From positions 10,791,306 through 10,855,305 of the forward strand of contig JABBOT010000001.1 of NCBI GenBank assembly GCA_016165875.1: 64,000 nt of DNA. The letters are read 5' to 3'. Positions 1 through 14,442 of the stretch are shown here, in pieces. This DNA comes from Acanthopleura granulata. Taxonomy: Eukaryota > Mollusca > Polyplacophora > Chitonida > Chitonidae. The notes below the pieces were generated by a model. It had not been told where the DNA came from. It saw only the letters and a program-made list of their open reading frames with translations, and did not search any database. The position numbers and the translations under genes were made by a program. Positions within the stretch are counted from its first letter, which is position 1. The number at the start of each line of letters is the position of its first letter.

Positions 1-158
1 TTCACTTATACCACGGAGGCCAGCATTATGGAGGAACAGAAACCGGGCAGAGCCTGGGGGAAACCCACAACCATCCGAAGGTTGCTGGCTGACCATCCCA
101 AGTATGGCCAGAGAGGAAGCCAGCATGAGCCGGACTTGAACTCACAGCAACTGCAGCA
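1..158 (-). mobile_element. SINE fragment, same family, cut by the window edge
   Basis: Minus-orientation copy. The reverse complement contains the core (CCATAATGCTGGCC type), the AACCTTCGGATGGTTGTGGG segment and the B-box region GAGTTCAAGTCC. The tail lies left of position 1. The A-box head is absent on the right, so the copy is 5'-truncated. Confidence 0.75.
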
Positions 159-603
159 TACACTGTACATATACAGCGATAATGACGGGGACAAATCTGA
201 TCTTAATATTTTCATCTTCATTCATTGTACGATTATTATAATGATTGCTCCTGTGGCCTATAATATTCAACAGACTTAAAATATTTTATAAGCCCTTCCA
301 AACACTTATGTAGTCTTATAATAGGGAAAACTGCTTACATATATTAAGTCATGCTTTCTCACAGGCCAGAAGGCATAACATCAGGTTGCATGGTTCTATG
401 CTCAGAAAGGCCAGTCAGTGCTGAAAACTCTGACAGCTGGCTGTTTATCTAACAGTCTCACTGGTTTTAACTGGGTTGAACAGTCTATCAAACTGACATG
501 TGTTAATAACCAGAATAAACCCAACCAATGACAGGACCTCAATTTCTCTGGCAAGACCTTGGCAGTTTGCAATATTTAGATTTTGTAGGTTTACAACTCC
601 TAC

Positions 604-623
604 AAAAAAAAAAAAAAAAAAAA
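604..623. repeat. Poly(A) run
   Basis: Twenty consecutive A in KDM3 intron 4. No recognisable retroelement body precedes it. Confidence 0.9.
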
Positions 624-3600
624 CTAGGTTGCCATATTTCAGCTTCATCATATTTGCATGCATGAATTCATTAGGCTTTCCATGTAAAGTACGTGCGCAA
701 ATCACATGAGGGTTTTCTTCTGTACCAAATTATTGAATAACCATAATAGAATTATCAGGGACACAAAGTGTTTGTCTGCACTCTTTCCCCACTGACTGCC
801 TGTCTCTGTGGCAAAAAGAGAACAGAGAAAGAAACTTCTTTGTATTCCTAGCAACCAAGTCTCCCTATATAACCCCTAGAATGGAATCTTCCTGATTTAT
901 CAGGCTGTCCTGAGGCATTTTCAGGCTGTGTGGCTGTGTCATATTGTATCACAAATGTCATCAGTTCAGTATCTTCCATGCAACTATTACACCCTTGTTT
1001 CAGCATAAAACTTACAGCTAAACGTATACAAGTACAAACTGGCTGGTACATAAATTCAAGCAGAGATAAGCTTGTGATGTAAGACAAAACTTGTGATGTA
1101 AGGAGTAGTGCTTTGGGTTTGCATTTGTATAGTTCACATGTTTCCTTCAACAAAAACAGACATCTGCTATGGTAAAAAAAGGCCAGACGAATTTTGACCA
1201 TAACAGTCACTGTATGGCCTGGTAAGAGCTACATCGGAGAGACCCAGGAAGAGCCCATTTAGATGATGAAAATAGTTACCACTTGTTGACTGAAGTTGCT
1301 CTAAACCAATAAGATACATTGCTGTAAGGCAATTCCTGGTGGGCTTTGGGTAAGCCTGACCTGCAATGGTTGCAAGCCTGCCAGTTGGAGTAACCTCAAC
1401 TCCACTACATCCTGTATCCACTGCTCTCATTTCTGGGCATGAGAGAGCTGAACACTATGACCCTATCGCCAAACTTCTGAATCTACTGCCAATGAAAGTG
1501 GACAGATCATAATTTAGCATACTGTAACTTAAAAGTTGTAAGCAGTGGTACTCGGCCATATATTTATACTGTATCCTATTACCTTATATTTCCATGCCTC
1601 TCATTCATCCCACATTAAAATAATGTAGACAGATCTATGTATACAAATGAGCAAAACAAGTAACCACATACTACAAATAGGAACTAAGCCATTGAGGTAT
1701 TCTTTCATCATTCAGGTCCACATAAGGCCCCTGTGTCAAGGCCATCTCAAATTTTCTAGTCTGACCTCCATATCAGATTTTGATGGCAATTCATCTTAAC
1801 ATCAGACTCTGATTACATTCAGTGTCAGTTGTACCAATGAGTACCTGAAATCCAGGTTAGAGGTACATATACATGTATGCATAGCTCCAGAACAAAACCA
1901 TAAACCATTCATCTCTTTCTTTAAACATGTAATATACCATTGTACAAGTATAATACATGAGGACTACTACCGAATAGGATTTCAGGAATCATAATTATCC
2001 TGGTCATACATTATAAGAAAAAAGAGGGCCAGAACAAAACCCGTTTAGCAGTAAAAACAGCCTTAGTATCCCAACATTTGCTATAGCCTCAGTTCTAGTA
2101 ATTTTTGACAGTGTCTGTTCCTTCTTTAATCCGCGATTATTCACCATGTTCATAGAACACCATACATGTACCTCACCTGACAGAACTGCACACAAAGTAA
2201 TGTACACCAACCTCTTGCTATGCACATACTACTCCAAAGTTGTGTAATTCAGAGCTCCAATCCTGGATACCTACATGTCATAGGTCAGTGTGGTAAACAG
2301 CAGCATTTGAAACTTGAAGCAATCACTTCATAACACAGTTACATCTCCAGAAATAGCTGCAGACATGACAAACAACTGTCAATATACAGAGAGGTAAAGA
2401 AGAATGTTTACCTTTCTGTGTGACCTTCACCTCTGACCTTTACCAAATAAATATGTGGGAAAACCTATGGCAAAAGCTGGCAGTGAGCCAACCCTGGTAA
2501 CCCTAGTTTGGTTGTACAGTTAATATCCATGTTAGCCAGTGACATTATTTAAAATTCTTGTATGTGTTTTTTTTATCATGTACAGGATAACGCCTCGGTG
2601 TAATGTCATAAGAATGGTAACACCTGCATCTGCAACAGAGATCACTGACACATATCTCACACAGATTTGTGTGACCAAATAACACACAGAAAACAGAACT
2701 GTTCAATAAATCTGGCTAAGGAAGTTTATTTTTAGACACAGCAAATCAGATGTTTGTGTGAGTGCTCAATAACATATATATACGAGAATGGTTTGATCAG
2801 TTGAAAAGGCTGCCTTCAAATTTATCAAAACAGATGCATCCAATCTGTTACAAAAGTAACTTATGTAAAACTGCTGTAAAGGCCATGTATTTGCCTAACA
2901 AAGATAAATCAGACAAGAGAGTGGTTAGTTCAGTTAGCCAATCCAGCAGGTAATAGTTCATGGCCACAATCACTTATACTACATTGTTAAATAAAACTGT
3001 TTTATAACACAAATGTGCCAAACTACAAGGTGCCACAGTTAAATGATAACCTTAGGCCTGGCCATGTTTTGTTCTGGAAACTGAACAACTGCAAACCCTT
3101 CTGCCTGATCCACTGCTAACAAACAGGATCACTAGTACCAATTATTGTCATTCAGACAGAAAAGAGTACATATATGCTCTTTCAACCATAACAGAATAGG
3201 TTATTTGGATAAGATCCAGTCTTACAACATGACAGTTTATATTCAGCAATGGCTGACATGTAGGTAGCTGTCATTGGCAAACCCTAGCAGGACATACAGA
3301 TCATATTAAGGGTGATACATGCGTGCTTGCCGGAACATTACTTTCAGTTGATTAGGTGAAGTGAATTTTGCAGACAGTCGTAGTTATGAAGGCGGTGCTT
3401 TGTGGGCTGTGCCTGTAGGGAATCTAGCTCAGTGTCCTAGTTCCACCGCCAGGTGGGGCCTGATTAGACCTGGGGTAACAGTTGGAATATAATCAGACAC
3501 AGGCTTCCTGCCTCTGATTTATGGAAGGACAAGCCCACAGAAAAATCAATATTACCCGGCTGTGTTGTGCCAGAGGTTTGCGCCAAGACCAGACCCACAG

Positions 3601-4797
3601 ACAGCTCAAGTACGCTGTAAATGTCCTCTATTAAAATATAGCCTGCCTGTTTTAGATGGATGGCAGATCAATATCCAACTCATGAATTAAAGATGGTAGT
3701 GGATTAGTGGACAGTTCACTGCAGGGTTGGTTTGGCCAGTCTCACAGAAATTAGTTAAATCAGCACCAGCATTAATCTATAGCTATCTTTGGTATATCCT
3801 GTACAGGCACATGTACATCTACATGTATACATTACAGGACTGAGTCATATATCAGCTATTTTATGTCTTATTTGACATTCAAATCAGATAATCAGTTTGC
3901 AAAAATTACAACAATGGATTGCTTTAGAAGATCTACTTCATTCATCTGCTGGTCAACATTACGTGTCTAATCATGTTATTACTGTGGCTTAATGTGGTCA
4001 TAACAGATTTCAGCAGGAGCTCTGCCAAATCCTTTAAACATCATATAGAAACAGAACATGGTTTCACTGCCAAATAAAACAGTGACACTCTTGGTCAGGC
4101 CAGCTCTTTTAAGTTTTGAAAGGAGACAAAATCAACGATGACTGCCTAATTAAACTGAACAGTTTAAAAAAAAACATAATGCATGGCAACATAAAATCAT
4201 CTTCAGAAGAAAGCAGCAGAAGTTTACAGGTTTGAATATAAAGAGTAATATATGAGGACAAGTATCATGGCAAAGTGACAGTATTATTGATGAGTAGACA
4301 ATTATTTCCTCTCATTTTCTCATTACATGCTATATTACAATGAAGTCTAATGCAAGACCAGTTCAATCAGATCATTCAGCAAATAAAATATCAGCAGTGA
4401 TTAAGGTGTCCAAAATAAGAATATTATTCAACTCCTTGTAATTGAATGCATGTCAAAGTAACATTGCCATTATGGAATGTGTACAGATACATGTACATGA
4501 AATGCCGTCCAAGGCTCACACACATGCACATAAAGTTCTGCCCCAAAACTGGTCCTTATATTTTTATGAAACTTTAGTATACACAAGCTGGGCATAATTC
4601 TGTCCATTCAGCCAATCAGCCGGATCTGTATCCATTCAAATAAATGCATGGAGCTTCTCTGGATGAGTGCCTTGCAATACACTATTGCTAGTCACAGAAT
4701 GCATGACCTTGTGAACAATTTGTACAACATCAAAAGATTTATCACATGCATTATGTTATGTCATACTTGCACACAACTATTCTCAGGCGAAACTTAC

Positions 4798-5004
4798 CTT
4801 TGTGGTGGAGTTGTAGGACTGTATAACAGCTGTGTACCATTGGGTGGTACCCTCTGCCCGGTATACCTCAACACGGTAACCAGGTAGGATCGTAGGTGTG
4901 GTCAACAGAATCTGCTGCCCATCCTGGTAATCTAGCCAGCTTTTGATAGCTTTCTTCACTTCAGGGTAGTTGTTTGCTGCAGGATACTGGGTCTCATCCC
5001 CTTC
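4798..5004 (-). CDS. KDM3: KDM3-family H3K9 demethylase, coding exon 4
   Basis: Encodes residues about 144-212 (69 codons), phase 0 at both ends, with acceptor GGTTTACAG and donor GTAAGT. The recognisable core is LPGYRVEVYRAEGTTQWYTAV (first 20: residues about 183-202), corresponding to the [22 protein letters not shown] region of KDM3B. This is an SH3/Tudor-like beta-barrel pattern of the family N-terminus. The upstream half (EVKKAIKSWL) resembles the helix that precedes it in vertebrates. It is the last KDM3 exon I can identify in the window. The zinc finger and JmjC domain with the HxD...H iron ligands must lie beyond position 1. Confidence 0.9.
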
Positions 5005-8000
5005 CTGTAAACCACAGAAGAGGTAAAACTGAGAACAAAGATGTAAACACAATAAAAGAGCTGGCTCACAGAAGTTTGTATAGGGAACGAAGACAAGAGG
5101 CCAGAACCAACATGCCCAGTGGGTATACACACGTACATAACACACATCCCTCTAGCTCTGCTCAGTCAACACATAACAGCTCCGCCACAGCCAGTCATCC
5201 AACTTTTCTTTACTCTTTTGCAAAAGCACGTCAATATGTGATGAAACATGATGGGCAAGTCGAACAAACATTAACATGCAAGCACAAGGAGAGCCAATTG
5301 TTAAACATGGGCTTTCCCCTCTATTATATGAACAGCTGGACTGGGCAACTAGAGGTCATCGTGATACACACAAACAAGAAATGGGCCGTACCTGGCCACA
5401 CCAGTTCCATGGGCAGTCTGAGCTGACCCTGGACAATGCTGGTGGACTGCTGCTTCAAGTACATGTACATGTGTTATTGAGTCTTATCAGCAGACTGCTG
5501 TGCTGACCTTCAAGTACTTTCAGACACATAAACAGTTGTATGGCTTTAGCAAGTGATACATGACCAGTCACTTAGCACTGTCTATATTGAGAGCAGCTAC
5601 CAAACTGTGCTATTCCAGATGTACTAATCTGATAAAGACAGCAGGTGATGTATCTGACAGCACTGAGTGCTGCTTGTATCAGCTTACAGGCTTCTAACCT
5701 CAGCCAGCTTCATAAATCATACAGTCTGCAGGAATACTACACCTAAAGCACCAGGCATTACAGCAGTCTATTTCAGTAATTATTCCTCAGGAATGGCTGT
5801 CGAAAGCACACCCTTGGCCTTAGCACCACTGTGAACACACAGGGGGTGGCCATCTAACATAATTAACCCAGAAACTAGAGAGGAGAAATATCCAGTTCTC
5901 TGGCAGTCTCTCTGCTACCCTCCTCCGCCAACTGTCACATAAATATAGCCCTTCCCTCCTTTTGGTTCATTGCTGATGTCAGTCTGAAGGACAAGACTTT
6001 ATTTTCCTAAATGAACATCAGTGGGCAGACTGAAATAACCAACAGATCCCAGACCAAAGCAACATGTTAAATAGGCTTCTTACGTGCCACTCAGGTTTCA
6101 CATAGCTAGCAAAACTTTGTTTGGTATATGAGTAGGAGCTATCCATGTCTGTGTCTCACCACAGATCATCAAAATAAGCTGATATTTTATGCATATCATG
6201 TGCACACCACCTCACAAAGCCAATATCATTTAACTTCCCAACTGTTGGAGTTGAATATCTCATACATGTACATGAAGTTGCTGGAACAGAACGTATAAAT
6301 TACTGTGCATACTAACTAGAGGAAAATTGATTAAATGGTAACATATCGTTTCATCATAAGTGAATTTCTGAAACCATGTAAACTACTGCATGGAATAAAA
6401 AAATAAAATTATTATTTCTTGTGAATTTTGTCATCAGCATCTTATTACGATCCTATATCCTTGTACCATTCAACAACAATTATACCACACTTTTGTACAA
6501 ATTTCAAACCAATAATTGTAACATGTTTCAAGCGTATGCCCTCAATATTTTCAAAGATTGTACCATCAACATGTGCTTGTACCTGTAAGGTGACTTAGAA
6601 AAGTGTTTGGACATATTCATTGCAAAACCTACCCTCTCTGGCATGATCCATTAAAACCCATGACAGTATTATTTCATTACACCAGGGAGATAAATGATCA
6701 AAGACAGGCTACCTGCTTAATGAACCAAGTTTCATTAGGGTAGGGAATTCCTGCCAACAAAGCCCTTCCACCACAACATACATTATCCATCTGGCTTGTA
6801 TTGATTTCTCAGAATGACCAGCACGCTCTCCAGAGGATAGAACACCACTGGCAAGAGAGGCTGTAAGTAGCAATTATACAAGGTCAGTACAGGTCCATTA
6901 CCCAGCTCATGGGTGTCCAAGACTACATATTGCCAATACCCATACGCTGAGCAAGGATACAGGGTCAGACATTTACAAGCATTTATCAGGGCTAACCATA
7001 TGGAGGCCACTCTATAAAACATTTTAACAAGAAGTATCCTTGTTGTGAATACCTCAGCAGGGTTAATAACTGTTCCATATGCACACACAAATCTCTACAT
7101 TTACTACATGTACATGTTGCTTGCAAACACTATTCCATTGCACATTCTGATGCACATAAAAGTATCAATGGGGATACTGTACCTCAATGTTTATCAATGT
7201 TTCATGTTTATCACAATCATTTGGTGATATCTAATACTCCACAAAAAACATGAATATTAAGAGCGTAGACACATATTTGTCCTAAGTACATGTACATTTA
7301 TATTTGCTCTTCCAGTTCATACACATGTAAAGTGAATATGCAATTATCAGTCCAATATCAAAGACTATTTGGAAAGAGTGTCATAAATATTCATTTCATG
7401 TCTGTATGAAATTAAGGTGTAGAAGAAACTTGTAGTCTACATGTATACAGACAATATCCATTTCTCTTACATAATGTTACACTAGGAACAAAAGGACAGG
7501 ATACACCAGTTCACATAAGCTGTTCAAAGCCATTTACATGTATTGTAACACTAACAGTTACAAAACAAACAGACTAATGAAAAATAAAAACTTCTACTGT
7601 AAAGCTGAGGTTACCTCTTACCTATAGTTTTCCAGAGAACTGACTGATCAACACAAGCGGCACTACCTCCACAATGGCTAAGGAAATATTCTGAGCTGTG
7701 TGCAGAATGTTTACACTATCAATATATATCCAGTACAAATATTCCGAGCTGAGTTGGCAACAGTCTGTGTCGGCATCAATGTGTGTGAGGAGTTAGTTGT
7801 GGAGGGAGTTGGTACTGCTGGCATTTCCCCCACAAGCTAAGGCTGGCTGACCCCTGTGTAATCAATCAACCTCCAGGAGGAGCCCATCAAAGCCTGGCCT
7901 CTAAACACTGTGGCCAGCTAAAAAAGGAAACCGGAGTGTTGACATAAAGGTAGGATGGTATTCACACAATCTCACTCTATCCTGCTGACTGCATGGAGCT

Positions 8001-10244
8001 GAGAAGGGGACGGGGGAGGGTGACAAGACTGGTGACTCATCCCCTGTCTGGACAGATTACAATCACTGAGGATAGGCCACACATCAACCCCTCAGCTTTC
8101 ACATGCAAACAAGGCTAGTGTTTAGCTAATGGGACCAGATCATGCCACTCTTGACAAAAACTCAGCACTGGTCTTTGTGAACTGAAGCAGTTAACAGTAA
8201 AGTGGGAGGGATAAAGTAGGTCATGTTAGCCCTCTCTCAAATACATGCATGCAAAAACCAGATGTTGGTTAGACTGAAATAGACTAGGCCTGAATTGGGC
8301 TTTCCCCACTGTCACAGTGCCAACAGTATTATTACATCACCAACAGGTTATTCTGCCAGCTACATGTATGTGGATGTATTTCTTGCCAGTAATTGACTAG
8401 GCAACACAGTGTGTGGGGGAGATCAAGAACACCAACTGTCTGGTACCTCACATGTGCATACTTCCTGGCTGGAAGACAATAACTAAAAGGCAAGACAGGC
8501 CATATTACTCCAGCCATACTGGTTTAATGGCCAGACTTGGACTGGTCAATTCATCACTGGCAATGACTGGATGGCATCAGCTCAAAACAATCTTAAAGTA
8601 AGCAATAATGACCCAAGTCTTCCTTAAGTTCTTGGCCAGGCTTGCCAATAAATCAGCTCTGTGGAAGAGAAGCACAAGCTAATCAGCTTGTATAGTGAAG
8701 GCAGGCCAGTTGCCCTGATTGCACATGTCATGCATCGCTTCCCTTATCTCTAGCCAACCCTACTCTCATCTAGACAACTTAAATGCACACAATACATTAA
8801 GTGAAATCAGAAATGTTCTCATGATTGATAGCTATGTGCGTTATAACCTCAGAGATGTAATATAATCATTAAGGCAGTTTCTGCATTAGGTAAATAAGGA
8901 AACAGACCACCAACATGGCTACAGGTGTAGAGACAAAAGTTCAGTTCCAAGCTGATTATGTTCAGTTTCCAGCTAATTATGTTACAAGAGGTGCAAAATG
9001 TTAAATCTGTTTTAGCTTTTGAAGTTGTGAAAGCTCTCACAGCTATAAACTGCGGTCTTTAGCATCAATTTAACGCAGGTCTACATGTTTGTATGATGAA
9101 GAAAGATAACCTACATTACAACACATACTCTTGTGTATTACATCTTTACATACACTTGTAGGCTGATAAGGTCAATGTATGGTAGCCTCAATCAGTACAA
9201 TGTAAATAATAACTTGAACAAAAACAAATGCATGCTTGAATGAAGTGAAGAGGAACTGATAAGCATCTCGTCCTAAAACTTTACCCTCACAAGCTTTTAG
9301 GCCTCTAGCTTTCTAAACTGATTCACAGAGAAAGGCCTGCCCTGAGGCCTACAAGCTGCTCAAAGTAAAAAAAATTATGGGGAGATGATCAAAAGAGACG
9401 ATTCAAAGGTCTAATTTATTCAGCACAACCCACATTCCTGTTTAAGTCTCAAAGAATAAACGGCACAAATCAAGCTGTGGTATTGCAGGGAGGTCTGATG
9501 ATAATGTCACACTACCTTGCAATACCTTATCGCGATGATAAAACATGTATCGCAGAAATAAAACAGAACTTAATTCCCAATGTATGTTGTGTACACAAAT
9601 CTCAGCGTCAAACTAGTTGGGTTAAGAAGTGTGAAGGTTCAGAAATCATATTCCTTGTTTGCTCAACCTAAAAGCTTTTACTCAGATCATGCAACGTCAC
9701 AGTTAAAAATGTGTCAATGGGTTCTAGTTGTCAAACAGGTGTTTTATCAGTTAAGCGGCTGAGGTGACATATCAGTGACTTCTAGAGTTTGTCAACCTCT
9801 TCACTTTTCTCTGATCACACTACCTACATCTACCAGGTGGCGCTTTACCAGCAAGGACAACTCCAGTCAACAGGTGGTGCCATCTCATATCACTCCTGAC
9901 CTTTGCACACATTGTTCCGTGAAGAAGACCTTTGCTCTGATATTTACTGACAATATGGATAAACCATCATTAGTCACGCTAAAACAGCTGTATGCTGTAC
10001 TCCTGAACTATATTTCATCGTATTTGTATATGTTCATGTACATCTCCATGTAAACACATTGTTTTATGTATTTCTGTTAAATGTAACAACAAAAATCTAC
10101 TCATACTAAGCGGGAAGCACGAGGTACACTGCATATATACATGGGAACACAGTAATCCCAATATATTAGTATCACACAGATACATGTACATAAATATGCT
10201 GTAACTGACCTAAGAAAATTTTAAGAAGCAAAAATAAATGTCAA

Positions 10245-10262
10245 TTTTTTTTTTTTTTTTTT
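10245..10262. repeat. Poly(T) run
   Basis: Eighteen consecutive T in KDM3 intron 3, not attached to a recognisable element. Confidence 0.9.
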
Positions 10263-13200
10263 CATCCTATCTTCCAAACAAACCACAAAGCAACTTTCTA
10301 ACACCAATAGCACTTTCAGAATCAGGAAAACTGAACAACTCCATCATGGGCGAAATTTTAAGTCATTTGGGGTAATACTCATTGATACCATCTAAGACTG
10401 ATATCAAAGCATATATCGATCTACACCACATGCAACAGATTTGTAAAACAAGCTCCACTCTACACTATGAACTACACATGGATAAACCTCAATGGTATTT
10501 TACACTAGACTTACACATACAGTATAATCCAAATGAATTTTGTAGCTAGGTGTGTATCTGTACACCATATCCAATCATATTCAACATAAACCTTAATAAC
10601 CTAAAGTTCAGTGACACAAAATCTGGACTTTTGATACATGTACATGTGCTTATCAACCAAACAAGGACAGCCACTGATAGCACTAGTGACTTCACAAATA
10701 GAAGCCTCAGCTAATATAATACTGTAGAGGGCCACACCCCTTTTTGACGAGCGAGCAGAGTAAGAGACTGCACAGGTGACAGAATGCCGTCTAGTCAACA
10801 CATCCCCAGATAACATTACAGGGCACACAAAAATACAACATAATAGGGTGATTTACAGTGAAAACCAGCTGCTTCAAACAACTACAGATCTGGCTGTCAT
10901 GGCCCTGTAAGCACGTTTAACAACCACAGGATATGTGCTGGACAAAGGCATGTACAAAGGTCAAAAACATACTAAATCTTGATAATTGAGCCAATCTCAC
11001 AACCTGACACTCATATGATCTTTAAATACACTGTGGCAATGTAATTCCCAGCCCCCTACCTCTCTGTTTAATGTATATGTAGGTCTTCCTCGCTCTGAAC
11101 CAACTACAGAGTAAAAGATTACTCTTAATCAGCTGGAGAGAAAACTAAAAAAAACCTGGATACTACCCAACAGGAGCCCCAGGACTTCTGTACATTAAAC
11201 ATCAGCTTACCATACATGTACATGTAGTCCTACCTGTGCCACACACAATACTACTGAAGCTAGCATAATGACCATCAAAGCGGGACATAAAAACATTCCA
11301 CCTCACACTGCTCGTTGAACTTTCATGAACATTCAGAAATGCCCTTTTTCTTAAACTTTTCTCGTAAATCATGTCTCTTTTGATTGGCATTAAAGAACCT
11401 AAAGAAGGAAATTTTGATGAGAAGTTATTACTAATTCAACTTACCAAAATAATAGAGCTTTTTTCTAAGTTCATATCATTAAACCAAGCAATAAATAATC
11501 TAATCCTTAACTTTGAGTATATACCTGGTATCACTTGTGACACAGCAGAATGCAAATACATGTACATGTAAGGTTACAGTGACTGGAGATACTGCAGAAA
11601 CTTACACCTTTCTTTGTACTCCCTTTTCCTTTCTTTTTTTAAACTTGAAACAGCACAAGAAATAAAGCATATTTAGTTCCCATGGCCTATGATACAGGTG
11701 TGTGCCCTTACATTGAGCTGAACTAAACTAGAATGATCCTAATCTCTCCACACATGAAAATAAGCATGTACGAATGCCAAGATAAAACTGTGTTTTTAAC
11801 AGCCTTCGCTGGAGGCAATCTGCAAGATAAAACACATACATTTCCATGTACGTAATTATTTATACTTTTGTTTTACGTATACAGATCTTGAGGGCTAACA
11901 ACAAATCACAAAGACACTACTTAGGAACATCAACCTCATCTCATATCAAATGTGGCTATACTAGAACACACCACAAATTCACTTTCTTTTTTTTTCTATT
12001 CTTTGACAACAAGCTCATGTTATACTCTGACAATGATGTACTTTTGGCCCATAATTGAGAAGATCTAAAAACTACTCTTTTATAAGTTCAGAATAGCATG
12101 TACATATACCTATAATAAGAACAATAGAGGATGTGTATTTACTATGATGTGTGTGTTCTATAATACAGGCTTTTATCATGCCTACTGATGCAACAAACAG
12201 GTACAGTCTAGCAACTGAAAGCGAAGTTATCAATTATTCATTTGTCAAATCTAACCTTTTCATGACTGCTAAATCCAACTGACAAATTTACTGCTGCACA
12301 CTATTCATGATTATGCTTTGGTCTTTAGAAAGATACCACTATCACAAATCTCTGATGCTGTTTAAGTGATGGAATAATTAAAGTCTTTATCAAATGTGGT
12401 AGTGGGCTATGTTAACTGGATGTCCAAACATAGCCAAGCATACTAAGTCCCCTGATTTCTACTCAGATACAGTCACAATGTTTTTCAGTCATTCTCCAAT
12501 ACAAATAGGGTAAGTACAGTCCTTCCATTAATCTCAAAAGAGGGGTACTGGTAATGTCAGTGGTACAGCTGGCATGGCCCATAAAAATGATGCTCAAGAT
12601 CCCGCAAGCTTCAAGCATACATATGCAAATGGTACTCAAGAGTTGGTAGGGCTCATGATTAGGCATGACATATACATCAAACAATATAATGCACAAGCAT
12701 ACATTGTATATTGTACTATTCACCAGGCTGTAACAGTTCACACACTAAAAGTGCATGGTGATATTTTGATCAGAATTGTTCGATGCTTTCAAATTTGTAA
12801 CAATGATATGTTCATACCACTCAAGCCAATTTTTACGCTGATTTCAAAATATCTGTGTTGGAAGTCACATCTGTTCAATATATTCCCTGACAATGTTTGC
12901 AATGTAGATACTGCTGACACTATTAATTCTCTACATCAAGATCAGCTCTAAGAGAACTTAAACACATTGGCAAGCCCACAAACACAGTAATGAATGAATA
13001 AAACTGAAACCATACACAAATACCAGTAGGTTATTAAAGAAAAATAAAATGCCGACATACTGTCACAATGAAGTTTGCATGATTGGAAGTTACACTACTT
13101 GTACAGTGAACTTATTAGTGGACTTACAGCACTTAGAAAGAGGAACCTGCGAATACCCTGTATATGTAGCTTGGTCCTCAGAGCAGTCAAAGCTACTGCA

Positions 13201-14326
13201 TATATTTATGTAAAAACACCCATGATCTAAAGCTACACTTCACACGTTATATTATACTATCAACACAGGCTGAAGTTTCTTATCCTGGGGATGGGAGGGT
13301 ACGTCTTTGCGCCTGAAAGCTTGCTCGATTACTCAGGATACATTCAAAACTTATCCCTCAATATGATCCTCTCCTCCCCTCTTTCCAACTATTCACACAC
13401 ACCATCACATTCCCCATTTTGTTCTGGAATTGATAAGTCACCTACATGTATCTGTATGTGTGGACCTTGCCTATATTGGCTGCTCTACAAATGTAGATAA
13501 CGAGCCATAAGCACATGACCATACCCACCTGCTGATAAATAACCACACTATCTTCCACAGAACACTCCAGTCTGAGTAAACAGTGAACTTCTACTACAGG
13601 TGCAGTACATGTATATCTTCTCAGCTGGCCATGAAGTAAAGAGATCCTAGACTCCCTGTGTGTGCACTGAGATTACACCTAGCCCTACCTATGAAAGCTG
13701 ACACCACAAGGTTATGTGGGCTTGCAAACATCAGATACCCAGCTACATGTACAACAGCACAACAGTTGATAGTCCAAGGTGTCCCCCTTTTTTAACATCC
13801 ATAGTCTGGAGATAAAGAGGAACCCACATGAATTTTAATTACAATGGGCCGTAAGTGTCATATAAAAAACATAACTGGTTTCCTTCAAGCTGAACATTAG
13901 CTGATTTCATGGTCGATAACCCCACTTATTTTCTTGTCCTCAACACTTTCCTCACATCGGCTGATAGAAGGACAAGAACACAAATTACATGTGCCTGGCA
14001 TGAGAAAACCATACTAGCTGGAGCATCAACCAGCCGTGGTTTATTTCCTGGTGCTTATACCTTTGACCTGCTAGAATTTGAAACCCATGAGAGCTAATCT
14101 CAATTATGGCAGTGTTATGACACAGTAAACATCAACAGCTCAGCCGTGCCTATCACAAGCCCCCTACATTCTACACAAGCACCAAAACTTTCACACAAGC
14201 TAGTATATTAAGGGCTGTTTTGTACTGACAATTGGCATTTAATAAAATACATGTAACGCACATTGCACTCTCCCAAAACTCATTTACTCACTTCATAGCC
14301 AGACCCATAAATTCAAAACAATGTTA

Positions 14327-14442
14327 CAATACAAATATTTTAACATTAGTTGTAATGCAGACATAATATCAAATTCTGATAGGCAATACAAATATTTTTT
14401 AACATTAGTTGTAATGCAGACATAATATCAAATTCTGAAAGG
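14327..14442. repeat. Tandem duplication, 2 x about 57-59 bp
   Basis: Unit 1 (14327-14383) and unit 2 (14384-14442) share CAATACAAATATTTT, GTAATGCAGACATAATATCA and AAATTCTGA. They differ by two extra T in unit 2 and one substitution near the end. It lies in KDM3 intron 3. Confidence 0.9.

Larger units (their letters stand above)
1..4797 (-). other. KDM3 intron 4 (partial, continues left)
   Basis: Begins on the minus strand at the GTAAGT donor of exon 4 and runs off the left edge. I looked for a following KDM3 exon on the minus strand and saw none with splice sites and family similarity. Contents: a SINE fragment at the left edge, a 20-base A run at 604-623, and a compositionally less AT-rich stretch at about 3400-3610 with stops in the two minus frames I read fully. 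Otherwise it is unremarkable AT-rich intron. Confidence 0.7.

Noticed and set aside
12574..12951. 125-codon plus-strand open frame in KDM3 intron 3
   Set aside because: No recognisable protein family, and an opposing-strand frame overlaps its 5' part. AT-rich codon usage unlike the real exons here.
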